Below are positions 51,770 to 62,853 of a stretch of DNA of 64,000 bases, piece by piece. The DNA comes from Taklimakanibacter lacteus (GTDB lineage: Bacteria; Pseudomonadota; Alphaproteobacteria; Rhizobiales; Aestuariivirgaceae). Both the position numbers and the translations under genes were made by a program. Under the pieces are notes generated by a model, which did not search any database, was not told where the DNA came from, and saw only the letters and a list, made by a program, of their open reading frames with translations. Position 1 is the first letter of the stretch. Each line of letters begins with the position of its first letter. Location: assembly GCA_003576695.1 (NCBI GenBank), contig QOZQ01000010.1, positions 124,001-188,000 on the forward strand, given 5' to 3'.

Positions 51770-51773
<4 letters not shown>
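50637..51773 (+). CDS. ntrB: Nitrogen regulation sensor kinase NtrB
   Basis: 378-residue cytoplasmic histidine kinase/phosphatase controlling NtrC in response to PII. An N-terminal PAS domain (about 15-125, [20 protein letters not shown]) precedes the H-box with His149 ([12 protein letters not shown]), the N-box ([15 protein letters not shown]), and the ATP-binding G-boxes ([18 protein letters not shown]). The start is GTG 50637, overlapping dusB; the stop overlaps ntrC by 4 bp. No membrane segment is seen, consistent with the family. Confidence 0.94.
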
Positions 51774-53206
<1,433 letters not shown>

Positions 53207-53353
53207 AGGCGCCAAATACCGGCATCAGCTGCCTCTGGATGATCGGTCCAGGGGGTTAATAAATTGAAATATAACGATATTTTTCTACTGTCGCAAATTG
53301 GCCACGATAGTTGTTGATTCCTTGCCACAGTGCTTTTAAGGCGCCGGGAGATC

Positions 53354-55591
53354 ATGGCCCTGACCGACGTCAATCCAGACCATCATTCACGTCTTTCCCG
53401 CCTTCCCGGAATTGTCGGGATTGTCGTTGTCTGCCTGTCCATCCTGGCCGGCCTTGCGACCTATACGATCCTGACCGGCCTGTCGCCGATCAAGCCCACC
53501 CCCGACATCATCACCTGGCTCCTGGGCGGCAATCTCGTTCTGGTCCTGCTGATGGTCGGAATGATCCTGTGGCAGTTCTGGGCGCTCATTGCCTCCAAGC
53601 GTCGGGGCACGGCGGGCGCCGGCCTCCATATCAGGCTGGTGTCGCTGTTCAGCCTGATCGCCGCCCTGCCGGCCCTGATCGTCGCCGCCTTTGCCGCCGT
53701 CACCCTCAATCGCGGTCTCGACGCCTGGTTCTCCGAGCGCACGCGCTCGATCGTCGATTCCGCCGTGACCGTTGCCGAGGCCTATATGCGCGATCACGGC
53801 GAGACGGCGCGCGGCGACATCGCGTCGATCGCCGCCGACCTCAACAACCAGAGGCTTCTCTTCGACACCGACCGGCCGGATTTCGTGCGCCGCGTCGCCC
53901 GCCACGCCGCCTTGCGCGGCCTCGTCGGCGCTTTCGTGTTCGACACCAACGCCAAGCGGATCGACGCCAACATCACCCTGAACAACAAGATCGTCTTCCG
54001 CGCCCCGACGCCCGAGGCGATCGAGCGCGCCGACAAGGGCGAGCTCGTGGTCATACCGCCGGGCGAGGGTGGAAATATCATCCGTGCCCTGATCAAGCTG
54101 ACCAACTATCCTTCCGAATATCTCTATGTCTATCGCGCGATCAATCCATCGGTCATCGATCAGCTCGACGAGACGCGTGCCGCCAAGGCCGAATACGACC
54201 AGCTGCTCGAGCAGCGCTCGGGCGTGCAGATCACCTTCGCCCTCATGTATGCCGGCGTGTCGCTGATCTTCCTGCTCGCCGCCATCTGGCTCGGCCTGTG
54301 GTTCGCCGACCGCATCGTGGCGCCGGTGGTAAGCCTGCTCAATGCGGCGCGGCGGGTTTCCGCCGGCGACCTCGATGCCAAGGTCACCGAAGTCCAGGGA
54401 CCGGGTGACCTGCAGACCCTGGCGCGCGCCTTCAACCGAATGACCTATCAGCTGAAAGAGCAGCGCAACGAGCTGATGACCGCCAATCACCAGCTCGACG
54501 AGCGCCGCCGCTTCACCGAGGCGATGCTGTCGGGCGTGACCGCGGGCGTCATCGGCGTCGAGCCGGACGGGATCATCTCGCTCGTCAACCCGTCCGCTTT
54601 CACGCTCACCGGCATGTCGGAGCAGGAGCTTCTCGGCCGCAGCCTTGCCGAAGTGCTGCCCGCCTTCTCCGTCGTCTTCGAGCAGGCGGCCTCGCGCGTT
54701 TCCGGCTGGGCCGAAGGCCAGGTGAATATGCGGGTCGGCACCCAGGAGCGCAATTTCGTCGTCCGGGTCACCACCGAGGCCGCCGACAGCGACGATCATG
54801 GCTATGTCGTCACCTTCGACGATATCTCCGAGCTGGTGACGGCGCAGCGCAATTCGGCCTGGGCCGACATTGCGCGGCGCATCGCGCATGAGATCAAGAA
54901 TCCGCTGACCCCGATCCAGCTCTCGGCCGAGCGCCTGAAGCGCAAATATGGCCGCGAGATCCAGACCGACAAGCAGGTCTTCGAGCAGTGCACCGACACG
55001 ATCATCCGCCAGGTCGGTGACATCGGCCGCATGGTCGATGAGTTCTCCGCTTTCGCCCGCATGCCGAGCGCCAGCCTCGAAATGCAGGACCTGGCGGCGG
55101 TGGTGCGCGAGGCGACGATCCTGCAGCGGGTGAGCGCCGGCGAGCTCGAGATCGAGGTACGTGTCTCCGACGAGCGCATGGCCTTCCCCTTCGACCGCCG
55201 CCTGATCACCCAGGCCGTCACCAACCTCGTCAAGAATGCCCGCGAGGCGATCGAGGCGCGCCAGCACGAGGACCAGGCTGTGAAAGGGCACATCCTGGTC
55301 GAGGCCGGCCTCGATCACCAGGCCCCCTTCGTCAGCGTGACCGACAACGGCATCGGCCTGCCGAAGGAAAACCGGCATCGCCTGACCGAGCCCTATATGA
55401 CCACCAGGGCCAAGGGAACCGGTCTCGGTCTCGCCATCGTCAAGCGCATCATGGAGGAGCATCAGGGCCGTGTCGTCCTCGATGACGCGCCGGCGGACTT
55501 CGACGGCGGGCGCGGCGCCCGCGTTACGCTGAGCTTCATGCCGCTGCCCGAAGAGCAGGTGGCGGTAGCCGATCCGGAATTTGTCAATTGA
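53354..55591 (+). CDS. ntrY: Membrane sensor kinase NtrY
   Basis: 745-residue sensor of the NtrY family. Two N-terminal membrane helices (about 19-41, 55-78), a third near 95-115, a periplasmic domain (about 116-288), a fourth helix (about 290-315), a HAMP segment, a PAS domain (about 385-490), the H-box with His512 ([20 protein letters not shown]), N-box (TNLVKNAREAIEA) and G-boxes (TDNGIGLP; GTGLGLAIV). ATG 53354 follows GGGAG; a GTG at 53330 would add eight residues. NtrY and NtrX sense nitrogen or redox/envelope signals in alphaproteobacteria. ntrX follows after 60 bp. Confidence 0.94.
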   Translation: MALTDVNPDHHSRLSRLPGIVGIVVVCLSILAGLATYTILTGLSPIKPTPDIITWLLGGNLVLVLLMVGMILWQFWALIASKRRGTAGAGLHIRLVSLFSLIAALPALIVAAFAAVTLNRGLDAWFSERTRSIVDSAVTVAEAYMRDHGETARGDIASIAADLNNQRLLFDTDRPDFVRRVARHAALRGLVGAFVFDTNAKRIDANITLNNKIVFRAPTPEAIERADKGELVVIPPGEGGNIIRALIKLTNYPSEYLYVYRAINPSVIDQLDETRAAKAEYDQLLEQRSGVQITFALMYAGVSLIFLLAAIWLGLWFADRIVAPVVSLLNAARRVSAGDLDAKVTEVQGPGDLQTLARAFNRMTYQLKEQRNELMTANHQLDERRRFTEAMLSGVTAGVIGVEPDGIISLVNPSAFTLTGMSEQELLGRSLAEVLPAFSVVFEQAASRVSGWAEGQVNMRVGTQERNFVVRVTTEAADSDDHGYVVTFDDISELVTAQRNSAWADIARRIAHEIKNPLTPIQLSAERLKRKYGREIQTDKQVFEQCTDTIIRQVGDIGRMVDEFSAFARMPSASLEMQDLAAVVREATILQRVSAGELEIEVRVSDERMAFPFDRRLITQAVTNLVKNAREAIEARQHEDQAVKGHILVEAGLDHQAPFVSVTDNGIGLPKENRHRLTEPYMTTRAKGTGLGLAIVKRIMEEHQGRVVLDDAPADFDGGRGARVTLSFMPLPEEQVAVADPEFVN

Positions 55592-55651
55592 GTCTTGGCC
55601 CGCGTGGATCGGCAGCGATCCGGGTGGGCCGTCGAATGGGGTAGTTTTGAT

Positions 55652-57058
55652 ATGGCAGCCGATATTCTCATCGTCGATGATGAAGCCGACATCCGTGAGC
55701 TCATTTCGGGCATCCTCCAGGACGAGGGCTATGAGACGCGGCTGGCGCGCAACAGCGATGCGGCTCTTGCCGCAATGGCCGACCGGCGGCCGTCGCTCAT
55801 CGTGCTTGATATCTGGCTGCAGGATTCGAAGCTCGACGGGCTCGACCTGATGACCGTCATCCGCGAGCGTCATCCGGAACTGCCGGTCGTCATCATTTCC
55901 GGCCACGGCAATATCGAGACGGCCGTGTCGGCCATCAAGCGCGGCGCCTATGACTATATCGAGAAACCGTTCAATGCCGACCGGCTCATCCTCGTCGTCG
56001 GCCGCGCCCTCGAAGCTTCGCGCCTCAGGCGCGAGAACGAAGCGCTGAAGGGCCGCGCCGGCGCCGATGTCGAATTGCTGGGCTCGTCCATGGCGATCAG
56101 GCAGCTGCGCCAGACGCTGAAGAAGATAGCACCTTCCAACAGCCGCATCCTCATCACCGGACAGATGGGAGCGGGCAAGGAACTGGCGGCCCGGACACTC
56201 CACGAGATGTCGCAGCGCAATAACGGCCCCTTCGTGATCCTGAGCGCCGCGACGATGGCGCCAGAGCGCATGGAGGAGGAACTCTTCGGCATCGAGGACG
56301 GATCGGGCGCGACGCAGCGCGTCGGCGCCCTCGAAGAGGCCCATGGCGGCACGCTCTATCTCGACGAGATTGCCGACATGCCCATGGAGACCCAGGGCAA
56401 GGTGCTGCGCGTCCTGGTCGAGCAGACCTTCCAGCGGGTAGGGGGGGGCAAGAAGGTCAAGGTCGATGTGCGCATCGTCTCTTCGACCGCGCGCGATCTG
56501 GCGACGCTCATCGGCGAGGGACGCTTCCGCGAGGATCTCTATCATCGCCTGAGCGTCGTGCCGGTGCGCGTGCCCTCGCTGGCCGAGCGCCGCGAGGATA
56601 TCCCGGAGCTCATCGAATATTTCGGCAGGCTCTATTCGCTGAGCTCTGGTCAGCCGCAACGCAAGCTCGCAACCGACGCGGTCGCCACGTTGCAGACCCA
56701 GGACTGGCCCGGCAATGTGCGGCAATTGCGCAACAATGTTGAACGGGTGATGATCCTGGCCGGCGGTGAACCGGGCAGCGAAATTACCGCCGCCATGCTC
56801 CCGGCGGAGGTGGGCGCCGGCCTGTCGCCCGCCGCTTCAGGGTTCGGCGGCGAGCATCTTCTGGCCCTGCCGTTGCGCGAAGCCCGCGAGGCCTTCGAGC
56901 GCGATTATGTTGCGGCTCAGCTTTCGCGCTTTGGCGGCAATATCTCCCGCACGGCTCAATTTGTGGGCATGGAGCGGTCGGCCCTGCACCGCAAGATCAA
57001 GCTTCTCGGGCTGGCTGTCAGAGGAGAGGGAGAGGAAATACCCGCAGGCGTTGAGTGA
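55652..57058 (+). CDS. ntrX: Response regulator NtrX (AAA+ type without GAFTGA)
   Basis: 468-residue partner of NtrY. Receiver domain with Asp53 (LIVLDIWLQDS), an AAA+ domain with Walker A GQMGAGKE and Walker B GGTLYLDEIADMP, and a C-terminal Fis-like DNA-binding helix-turn-helix (ISRTAQFVGMERSALHRKIK). Where sigma-54 activators carry GAFTGA this protein has LFGIEDGSGATQRVG, so it probably does not open sigma-54 promoters and works as a classical regulator, as known for alphaproteobacterial NtrX. The start at ATG 55652 gives the typical MAADILIVDDEADIREL. A strong hairpin follows its stop. Confidence 0.94.
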   Translation: MAADILIVDDEADIRELISGILQDEGYETRLARNSDAALAAMADRRPSLIVLDIWLQDSKLDGLDLMTVIRERHPELPVVIISGHGNIETAVSAIKRGAYDYIEKPFNADRLILVVGRALEASRLRRENEALKGRAGADVELLGSSMAIRQLRQTLKKIAPSNSRILITGQMGAGKELAARTLHEMSQRNNGPFVILSAATMAPERMEEELFGIEDGSGATQRVGALEEAHGGTLYLDEIADMPMETQGKVLRVLVEQTFQRVGGGKKVKVDVRIVSSTARDLATLIGEGRFREDLYHRLSVVPVRVPSLAERREDIPELIEYFGRLYSLSSGQPQRKLATDAVATLQTQDWPGNVRQLRNNVERVMILAGGEPGSEITAAMLPAEVGAGLSPAASGFGGEHLLALPLREAREAFERDYVAAQLSRFGGNISRTAQFVGMERSALHRKIKLLGLAVRGEGEEIPAGVE

Positions 57059-57061
57059 CGC

Positions 57062-57086
57062 AAGGTAAAGGCGTGCTCTTTACCTT
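57062..57086 (+). terminator. Hairpin after ntrX
   Basis: AAGGTAAAG and CTTTACCTT form a perfect 9-bp stem around a 7-base loop, 3 bp after the ntrX stop. The downstream sequence lacks a long T-run, so termination efficiency is uncertain. The rest of the 293-bp gap up to the aldehyde dehydrogenase gene (57087-57351) shows another small GCCCG/CGGGC hairpin at 57124-57136 but no gene. Confidence 0.55.
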
Positions 57087-57351
57087 AACCATTTACTAAT
57101 TGTAACAATTCTGCACAGGTTAGGCCCGGTTCGGGCTTCCCCTGAAGCCTGAAATTCAATTAAAACTTGATGCGATTTCGGTGCGCCATATGAAGACGCA
57201 CCAGCTGCACATATAAGGGCCGCAAGGCCAGGAACGCCCCGCGGGTCAGGTCCGCCGCATCTCCTGAAACAAGGGGCTACAGCCGGTCCGGAAGCGCATC
57301 GAGTGGCCTCCTCGATCTTACGCATCCGGGCCGGCGCCCTATCCAGCCAGA

Positions 57352-58839
57352 CTAGAGCTGGATGAAAGTGTGCTTGATCTGCTGATATTTTTCCAAGGCA
57401 TGCAGCGACTTGTCGCGCCCCATGCCCGACTGCTTATAACCGCCGAAGGGAGCGGTGATGTCGCCGCCATCGGTCGCATTGATGTTCACCGTGCCGGCAC
57501 GCAGGCTGCGCGCCACCTTGTGGGCACGCGTGATGTCGCGCGTCCACAGGCTTGCCTGCAGGCCGTAGATCGTGTCATTGGCGATCTTCACGGCATCCTC
57601 GTCGTCCTTGAAGGTGATGGTGGCGACCACCGGCCCGAAGATCTCCTCCTGGGCGATGCGCATTGAGTTCTTCACGTCATCGAAGATGGTCGGCTCAACA
57701 TAGAAGCCGCCGGTATTGCGCCGGGCCCGCTCGCCGCCGAACGCCACCTTGGCGCCTTCCTTGCGGCCGATGTCGATATAGCCGAGCACGCGCTCCATCT
57801 GGCCCTCGTCGACCATCGACCCCATCGACGTCTTGGGATCGAGCGGATCCTTGGGCCGCCATTTGTCGGCATGCTTGGCGACGAGCTCGATGAACTGGTC
57901 CTTGATCTTCTCCTGGACGATGATGCGCGTCGCCGCGGTGCAGACCTGGCCTGCATTATAGAACACCCCGGCAGCAGCGGCGGCGGCGGCGTGGTTGATG
58001 TCGGCGACATCGCCGAACACGATATTGGGCGACTTGCCGCCGGTCTCCAGCGCCACATGCTTCATATTGCTCTCGCCCGCATAGCGCAGGAAGAACTTGC
58101 CGACCTCGGTCGAGCCGGTGAAGGCTATCATGTCGACATCCATGTGACGGCCGAGCGCCTGGCCGGCGGTCTCGCCAAAGCCTGGCAGCACGTTGAGGAC
58201 ACCGGCGGGGAGGCCCGCTTCGGCGGCGAGCTCGGCGACGCGGATAGCGGTCAGTGGCGACTGCTCGGCCGGCTTGAGGATGACCGAATTGCCGGTGGCC
58301 AGAGCCGGTCCGAGTTTCCATGACGCCATCAGCAGGGGGAAGTTCCACGGCACCACGCAGCCTACGACGCCGATCGGCTCGCGGGTGATCATCGAAATCG
58401 AATCGGGCCGCGCCGGCGCCAGCTCGTCATAGACCTTGTCGGCGGTCTCGGCATACCACTGCAGGCATTTGATCGTGGAAGAGAGATCGACGGCTTGCGC
58501 CTGGGTGATCGGCTTGCCGACATCGAGCGTCTCGAGCAGGGCGAGTTCCTGGGCGTGCTTCTCGACAAGGGCCACCCATTTGAGCAGGATTCGCTTGCGC
58601 TGCATCGGCGCCATCTGCGACCAGCTGCCCTTTTCGAAAACCGCGCGCGCCGCCTTCACCGCAAGGTCGACATCTTCCTTGTCGCATTCGGCGACCTTGG
58701 TCAGCACCTTGCCGTCGATCGGCGAAATGCAGTCGAAGGTCTTGCCCGAGGCCGCGGCGGTGAACTTGCCGTTGATGAAGGCCTGATGGCGATAGGAAAC
58801 CTGGGAAGTCTGGGTGCGATAGTCTTCAGCGGCAGCCAT
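57352..58839 (-). CDS. NAD(P)-dependent aldehyde dehydrogenase (PuuC/betaine-aldehyde type)
   Basis: 495-residue aldehyde dehydrogenase. Catalytic Cys300 in GQVCTAATR, general base Glu in LETGGKSPN, cofactor region PWNFPLLMASWKLGPALATGN with KPAEQSPL, and FTGSTEVGK. Close in layout to gamma-glutamyl-gamma-aminobutyraldehyde/aminoaldehyde dehydrogenases (FINGKFTAAASG start; EEIFGPV). Natural substrate uncertain, probably an aminoaldehyde or simple aldehyde. It is the only gene of its strand in this block, followed upstream by rpmG. No regulator is adjacent. Confidence 0.9.
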   Translation of the reverse strand: MAAAEDYRTQTSQVSYRHQAFINGKFTAAASGKTFDCISPIDGKVLTKVAECDKEDVDLAVKAARAVFEKGSWSQMAPMQRKRILLKWVALVEKHAQELALLETLDVGKPITQAQAVDLSSTIKCLQWYAETADKVYDELAPARPDSISMITREPIGVVGCVVPWNFPLLMASWKLGPALATGNSVILKPAEQSPLTAIRVAELAAEAGLPAGVLNVLPGFGETAGQALGRHMDVDMIAFTGSTEVGKFFLRYAGESNMKHVALETGGKSPNIVFGDVADINHAAAAAAAGVFYNAGQVCTAATRIIVQEKIKDQFIELVAKHADKWRPKDPLDPKTSMGSMVDEGQMERVLGYIDIGRKEGAKVAFGGERARRNTGGFYVEPTIFDDVKNSMRIAQEEIFGPVVATITFKDDEDAVKIANDTIYGLQASLWTRDITRAHKVARSLRAGTVNINATDGGDITAPFGGYKQSGMGRDKSLHALEKYQQIKHTFIQL

Positions 58840-58885
58840 GGCGCATCTCCTTCGAGGCGAGGATGGGGAATGGGCGCATCATATC

Positions 58886-58916
58886 AAAAAGGCACCGCCC
58901 GGCGGGCAGTGCCTTT
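58886..58916 (-). terminator. Rho-independent terminator of rpmG
   Basis: Read on the minus strand, AAAGGCAC, a GC-rich loop and GTGCCTTTTT form a perfect 8-bp stem with a T-run, 24 bp after the rpmG stop. It should end the rpmG transcript before the aldehyde dehydrogenase gene. Confidence 0.85.
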
Positions 58917-58939
58917 CATGCAATAACCGAATACCAGGA

Positions 58940-59107
58940 TTACTTGATCTTGGTTTCCTTGAACTCGACGTGCTTGCGCGCCACCGGATCGTACTTCTTG
59001 AAGGTGAATTTGTCGGTCTTGGTGCGCGAGTTCTTCTTGGTGACGTAGAAGTAGCCCGTGTCAGCCGTCGACTGCAGCTTGATCTTGATTACATTGCCTT
59101 TGGCCAT
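58940..59107 (-). CDS. rpmG: 50S ribosomal protein L33
   Basis: 55-residue ribosomal protein L33 found by reading the minus strand; it is too short for usual gene-length cut-offs. The sequence begins [20 protein letters not shown], then [20 protein letters not shown] and ends VEFKETKIK, matching the zinc-free (no CxxC) form of L33. GGAG lies about 6 bp upstream of the ATG at 59107, and a clear terminator follows. The preceding sugar-transporter ATPase gene ends 105 bp before it, so rpmG probably has its own promoter in that gap. Confidence 0.96.
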   Translation of the reverse strand: MAKGNVIKIKLQSTADTGYFYVTKKNSRTKTDKFTFKKYDPVARKHVEFKETKIK

Positions 59108-59212
59108 AATAAATCTCCTCGAGCCCCAGGGCCCGGCTTTGGTTGGCGTGGGGTATGGCCGAAGGCCGGTTGAAAGTCAAGAAACCACCCGAACCGGGAC
59201 AATGGCGCCTGG

Positions 59213-60049
59213 TTACGCATGCCCCATGACCGCGGCCTGAGCCGCGGCAGGGATGTCCTTGATGGCCCCCGGGCCCGGTATGGCGCCCGGCGGGCATTTG
59301 CCCAGGATGATCATGCCCAATACCTCGTCCTTGGTGACATCCCTCACATGCGCGGTGCCGACCACGCGGCCGTTCTTCATGACAGTGACACGGTCGGCAA
59401 GGTCGAAGACGTCGTGGATATCGTGGCTGATCAGGAAAATGCCGATGCCTTCTGCCTTGAGCTGCTTGATGAGTTCGCCCACCTGGGCGGTTTCCTGCGG
59501 TCCCAGGGCCGCGGTCGGCTCATCCATGATGAGGATGCGGGCGTTGAAATGGATGGCGCGCGCGATCGCCACCGATTGGCGCTGTCCGCCCGACAGCGAT
59601 TTTACCGGCTCCTTGAAGCGCCGGAAATTCGGATTGAGCCGCCCCATCACCTGCCGGCATTGCGATTCCATCGCGATGTCGTCAAGCGTGCCCCACCTGG
59701 TTCTAAGCTCGCGTCCGAGATAGAGGTTGGCGGCCGCATCGACATTGTCGGCGAGCGCCAGCGTCTGATAGATCGTCTCGATGCCGAGCGCCTTGGCGTC
59801 GCGCGGATTGTCGATCTTGACCGGTTCGCCATTGATGAGGATGTCGCCGGCATCGCGTTTATAGGCGCCCGACAGGATCTTGATGAGCGTCGACTTGCCG
59901 GCGCCGTTATGGCCGAGGAGGCCCACCACCTCGCCCTGGAAGAGATCGATCGAGGCGTGATTGACCGCCTTGACGCCGCCGAAGGCGATTGACATGTCGC
60001 GCATCTCGACGAGCGGCGTCGGCCCGCTTGAACCTGTGTTGTCGCTCAT
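59213..60049 (-). CDS. Sugar ABC transporter ATP-binding protein (single ATPase domain)
   Basis: 278-residue ATPase of the carbohydrate CUT2 family. Walker [10 protein letters not shown], signature [14 protein letters not shown], Walker [15 protein letters not shown]-loop [13 protein letters not shown]2 ATPases are usually double-domain (XylG, RbsA); this is the single-domain type seen in FrcA-like systems. It ends with about 25 extra residues (Pro/Gly/Ala). The start is 7 bp after the permease stop. Last gene of the importer operon. Confidence 0.9.
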   Translation of the reverse strand: MSDNTGSSGPTPLVEMRDMSIAFGGVKAVNHASIDLFQGEVVGLLGHNGAGKSTLIKILSGAYKRDAGDILINGEPVKIDNPRDAKALGIETIYQTLALADNVDAAANLYLGRELRTRWGTLDDIAMESQCRQVMGRLNPNFRRFKEPVKSLSGGQRQSVAIARAIHFNARILIMDEPTAALGPQETAQVGELIKQLKAEGIGIFLISHDIHDVFDLADRVTVMKNGRVVGTAHVRDVTKDEVLGMIILGKCPPGAIPGPGAIKDIPAAAQAAVMGHA

Positions 60050-60056
60050 CTTTCCC

Positions 60057-61457
60057 TCACTTCATGCGTGCCCGGTAGACCTGGTCGAGCCAGACGGCCG
60101 TCACCAGCACGGCGCCCACCACCATGTCCTTGTAGGCGGATTCGAAATTGAGCAGCGTCATGCCCGATTGCAGCGACTGCATGAGGAGCGCGCCGAGCAG
60201 GGCGCCGTAGATCGTGCCGATGCCGCCGGCAAGCGATGTCCCGCCGATGACGGCAGCAGCGATGACGTAGAGCTCGTTGAATTGTCCCAGCGAGTTGGTG
60301 GCGGAGTCGAGACGGGCGGTGGAGATGAGGGCAGAGACGGCGACCAGCACGCCCATGAGCGTGAAGATCATCACCGTCAGCCGTTTGGTGTTCACGCCGG
60401 CAAGCTCGGCGGCTTCCGGATTGCCGCCGGTCGCATAGACATAGCGGCCGAAGCGCGTGCGCATGGCGAGGAATGTCATGAGAAAGCCGACGGAAATGGC
60501 GATCAGCACCGGAATGGCATAACCGGTCTCGAAGCTGAGGCCGTTCACGCAGCGTACGATCTTGTCTCCTTCCCGGCAGATGGCGTCGCCTGAAGCGTCG
60601 AGCGCGCCGTCGGGAATGGGGATGTTGTGCTCGAGCGCGTATTTCTCGATGACCTTGGGCGCCCAGGGATAGGAGTTCACGAGCCAGGTGGCCCCGAGCG
60701 CGACGAGGCTGCCCACCACGCCGATAACGGTCTCGGCCCAGATCGGTCGCAGCGGAAATTTGAACCGTCGCCGCTGCTGACGTCCGGTGATGATCGCCGC
60801 CACGATGCCGCCGCAGGCCAGGAAAGCCAGGATCCAGCTCCAGAAAGGCCCGATCGAGGCGAGGGGGCCATTGCCGCCGATCAGCTTGTAGGTCTGGTCC
60901 ATCGGCGCCACGGTCTCACCCCGGATGACCCACCAGGCGAGGCCGCTATAGGCGATGAGGCCGCCGAGGGTCACGATGAAGGACGGAATTCGCAGATAGG
61001 CGATGAGGACGCCGTTGAGGCAGCCGACCAGCGCGCCCATGACGAGGGCGAACAGAACTGCGATGATCCAGATCGCAGGATGACCGACGCCAAGCGCCGG
61101 ACCCAGGCCATAGACCTGCAGGTAGCCCACCGAGACGGCGATGAAGCTCAGCATCGACCCCACCGACAGGTCGATCTGGCGCATCACGATGATGAGCACC
61201 ATGCCGGTCGCCATGACAGCGATCGAGGATGTCTGCACCATCAGGATCCACAGATTGCGCGGGGTCAGGAAGGATCCGCCGAAAAGCCCATCACCGGGCC
61301 TGAGGATGCCGCTGTAGATGTCGAAGCCCGCCCAGATGACGAGGAGCGCGCCGACCATGCCCAGCATGCGCGTGTCGAGTTCTGTGGCGTTGAGGAAACG
61401 CCGGATCAGGCCTTCCTCGCTGGCGGGATCATGCGATCCGATCGCCGGTGCTGACAT
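60057..61457 (-). CDS. XylH-type sugar ABC transporter permease
   Basis: 466-residue inner-membrane permease of the CUT2 family, close to XylH. Helices are interrupted by a long hydrophilic insert (about residues 270-330) with an acidic, Cys-containing segment ([20 protein letters not shown]) probably on the periplasmic side. Family parts: [38 protein letters not shown], and [20 protein letters not shown]. The ATG at 61457 is preceded by GGAGGAGAC; the frame further upstream lies in the intercistronic hairpin. It pairs with the following ATPase. Confidence 0.9.
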   Translation of the reverse strand: MSAPAIGSHDPASEEGLIRRFLNATELDTRMLGMVGALLVIWAGFDIYSGILRPGDGLFGGSFLTPRNLWILMVQTSSIAVMATGMVLIIVMRQIDLSVGSMLSFIAVSVGYLQVYGLGPALGVGHPAIWIIAVLFALVMGALVGCLNGVLIAYLRIPSFIVTLGGLIAYSGLAWWVIRGETVAPMDQTYKLIGGNGPLASIGPFWSWILAFLACGGIVAAIITGRQQRRRFKFPLRPIWAETVIGVVGSLVALGATWLVNSYPWAPKVIEKYALEHNIPIPDGALDASGDAICREGDKIVRCVNGLSFETGYAIPVLIAISVGFLMTFLAMRTRFGRYVYATGGNPEAAELAGVNTKRLTVMIFTLMGVLVAVSALISTARLDSATNSLGQFNELYVIAAAVIGGTSLAGGIGTIYGALLGALLMQSLQSGMTLLNFESAYKDMVVGAVLVTAVWLDQVYRARMK

Positions 61458-61492
61458 TATCCCAGTCTCCTCCCCGAAGCCGGCACAGATAT

Positions 61493-61522
61493 GATTGCGC
61501 CGCCTTTCAGGGCGGCGCAATC
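61493..61522. promoter_or_regulatory. Intercistronic hairpin between binding-protein and permease genes
   Basis: GATTGCGCCGCC and GGCGGCGCAATC form a perfect 12-bp stem with a 6-base loop in the 105 bp between the two genes. There is no T-run after it on the minus strand. Such stems typically protect the binding-protein mRNA and partly stop transcription, giving more binding protein than permease. Confidence 0.75.
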
Positions 61523-61562
61523 CGAGCGCCCGATTTTTATCAGTGCGATCCCGTGATCGTGA

Positions 61563-62606
61563 TCAGTCGCAGGCCTTCACCGCGCCAGCTTTGACGCCGG
61601 CACAGGCTTCCGCCTTGCTGATCCAGCCAGCATCGATCACCTCGTTCAGTGTGTCCTTGGTGATCGCATTGGGGGTGAGCAGGATGGCGTTGACCTCGAC
61701 ACCCTTCTTGCCGCTGTTGAACTTGGTCACGCCCGCCAGCGAAGCGGGATCGGCGCCGCCGGCAATGGCGACGGCAGCCTCACCTGCCGCCTTGCCCAAA
61801 GCGCGCGAGTCCTTCCACACGGAGACGGTCTGCGTGCCGAGCGCGACACGGTTGAGCGCCGCCTTGTCGCCGTCCTGACCGGAGACGGGAACCGAGCCCG
61901 CGAGCCCTTGAGCATCGAGGGCCGCGACCACGCCCGAGGCCATACCGTCATTTTCAGACACCACGGCATCGACCTTGTTGCCGGTCGAGGTCAGGCACTG
62001 CTCCATGTTCTTCTGGGCATTGTCCGGCTTCCAGCCATCCGTGAAGGTCTCGCACACATTCTTGATCTTCCCGGAATCCAGAGCAGCCTTGAGAACTTCC
62101 GTGATGCCCTGGAAGAGGAAGGTGGCGTTCGGATCGCCCTTGTCGCCCTTGATGAAGGCATAGTTGCCTTCGGGCTTGGCGTCCTGGATCACTTTGGCCA
62201 TCAGCCGCCCGACGCCCACATTGTCGAAGGTGACATAGAGGGCGTTCGGATCCTCGACCAGCACGTCATAGGAGAGCATTTTCACGCCCGCATCGCTTGC
62301 GGCCTTGAAGGACGGCAGGATCGCGTCTGAATCGAAGGCGACGACGAGAATGACATCGACTTTCTGGGTGATGAGCCCCTCGATATCAGCAGCCTGTTTC
62401 TGGGCTGAACCCTGGGCGTCGGTGGAGACGAACTTGTCGCCGGCCGCCTCGACGACCGCCTTGATCGCAGCCTCGTCGGTCTTCCACCGCTCTTCCTGGA
62501 AGGTCTTCCAGGAAACGGCTATGGTCTTGCCGGCGGCCATGGCCGGAAGCGGCGACAGGCCGAGCAGCAAAGCGCCGACTGCAGCGGCCAGAAATCTGGT
62601 CTTCAT
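61563..62606 (-). CDS. XylF-like sugar ABC transporter substrate-binding protein
   Basis: 347-residue periplasmic binding protein of the CUT2 type. Signal peptide 1-23 (cleavage near AMA/AG). The body matches the D-xylose-binding protein pattern: QEERWKTDEAAIKAVVEAAG, QGSAQKQAADIEGLITQKVD, MLSYDVLVEDPNALYVTFDN, and SENDGMASGVVAALDAQGLAG followed by VSGQDGDKAALNRVALGTQT. The ATG at 62606 follows GGGAGGATAAT. Xylose or a related pentose is the best guess; no sugar isomerase or kinase is present in this window to confirm it. Confidence 0.88.
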   Translation of the reverse strand: MKTRFLAAAVGALLLGLSPLPAMAAGKTIAVSWKTFQEERWKTDEAAIKAVVEAAGDKFVSTDAQGSAQKQAADIEGLITQKVDVILVVAFDSDAILPSFKAASDAGVKMLSYDVLVEDPNALYVTFDNVGVGRLMAKVIQDAKPEGNYAFIKGDKGDPNATFLFQGITEVLKAALDSGKIKNVCETFTDGWKPDNAQKNMEQCLTSTGNKVDAVVSENDGMASGVVAALDAQGLAGSVPVSGQDGDKAALNRVALGTQTVSVWKDSRALGKAAGEAAVAIAGGADPASLAGVTKFNSGKKGVEVNAILLTPNAITKDTLNEVIDAGWISKAEACAGVKAGAVKACD

Positions 62607-62853
62607 ATTATCCTCCCTGTGCTCCGTAGCGCGCCTCACTCTTCCGGTGCTTAAGCCGGATTACGGATCCATTGCATGGACTGTATCGACTTCAATCGGC
62701 GGCAAAAAAATGTTGCGACAATCGCGCATTCAAGTCAACTGAACGCTCCCGACTTTCCCGCGACCAGGTATTGTGTCCAGGAAGCGCCGCCGGGCTTGAT
62801 CCCGAAGGCCTATGGTTACTATCCTGTCCGGGCAGGCAACACGGACACCATCC

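Noticed and set aside
53387-56725. A 1112-codon minus-strand open frame over ntrY and ntrX
   Set aside because: It is antisense to two well-supported genes, has no recognisable domain and shows the Asp/Arg/His-rich composition typical of antisense frames in GC-rich DNA.
57087-57351. Possible tRNA or small RNA in the gap after ntrX
   Set aside because: Small hairpins are present but no cloverleaf, anticodon arm or T-loop consensus could be built.
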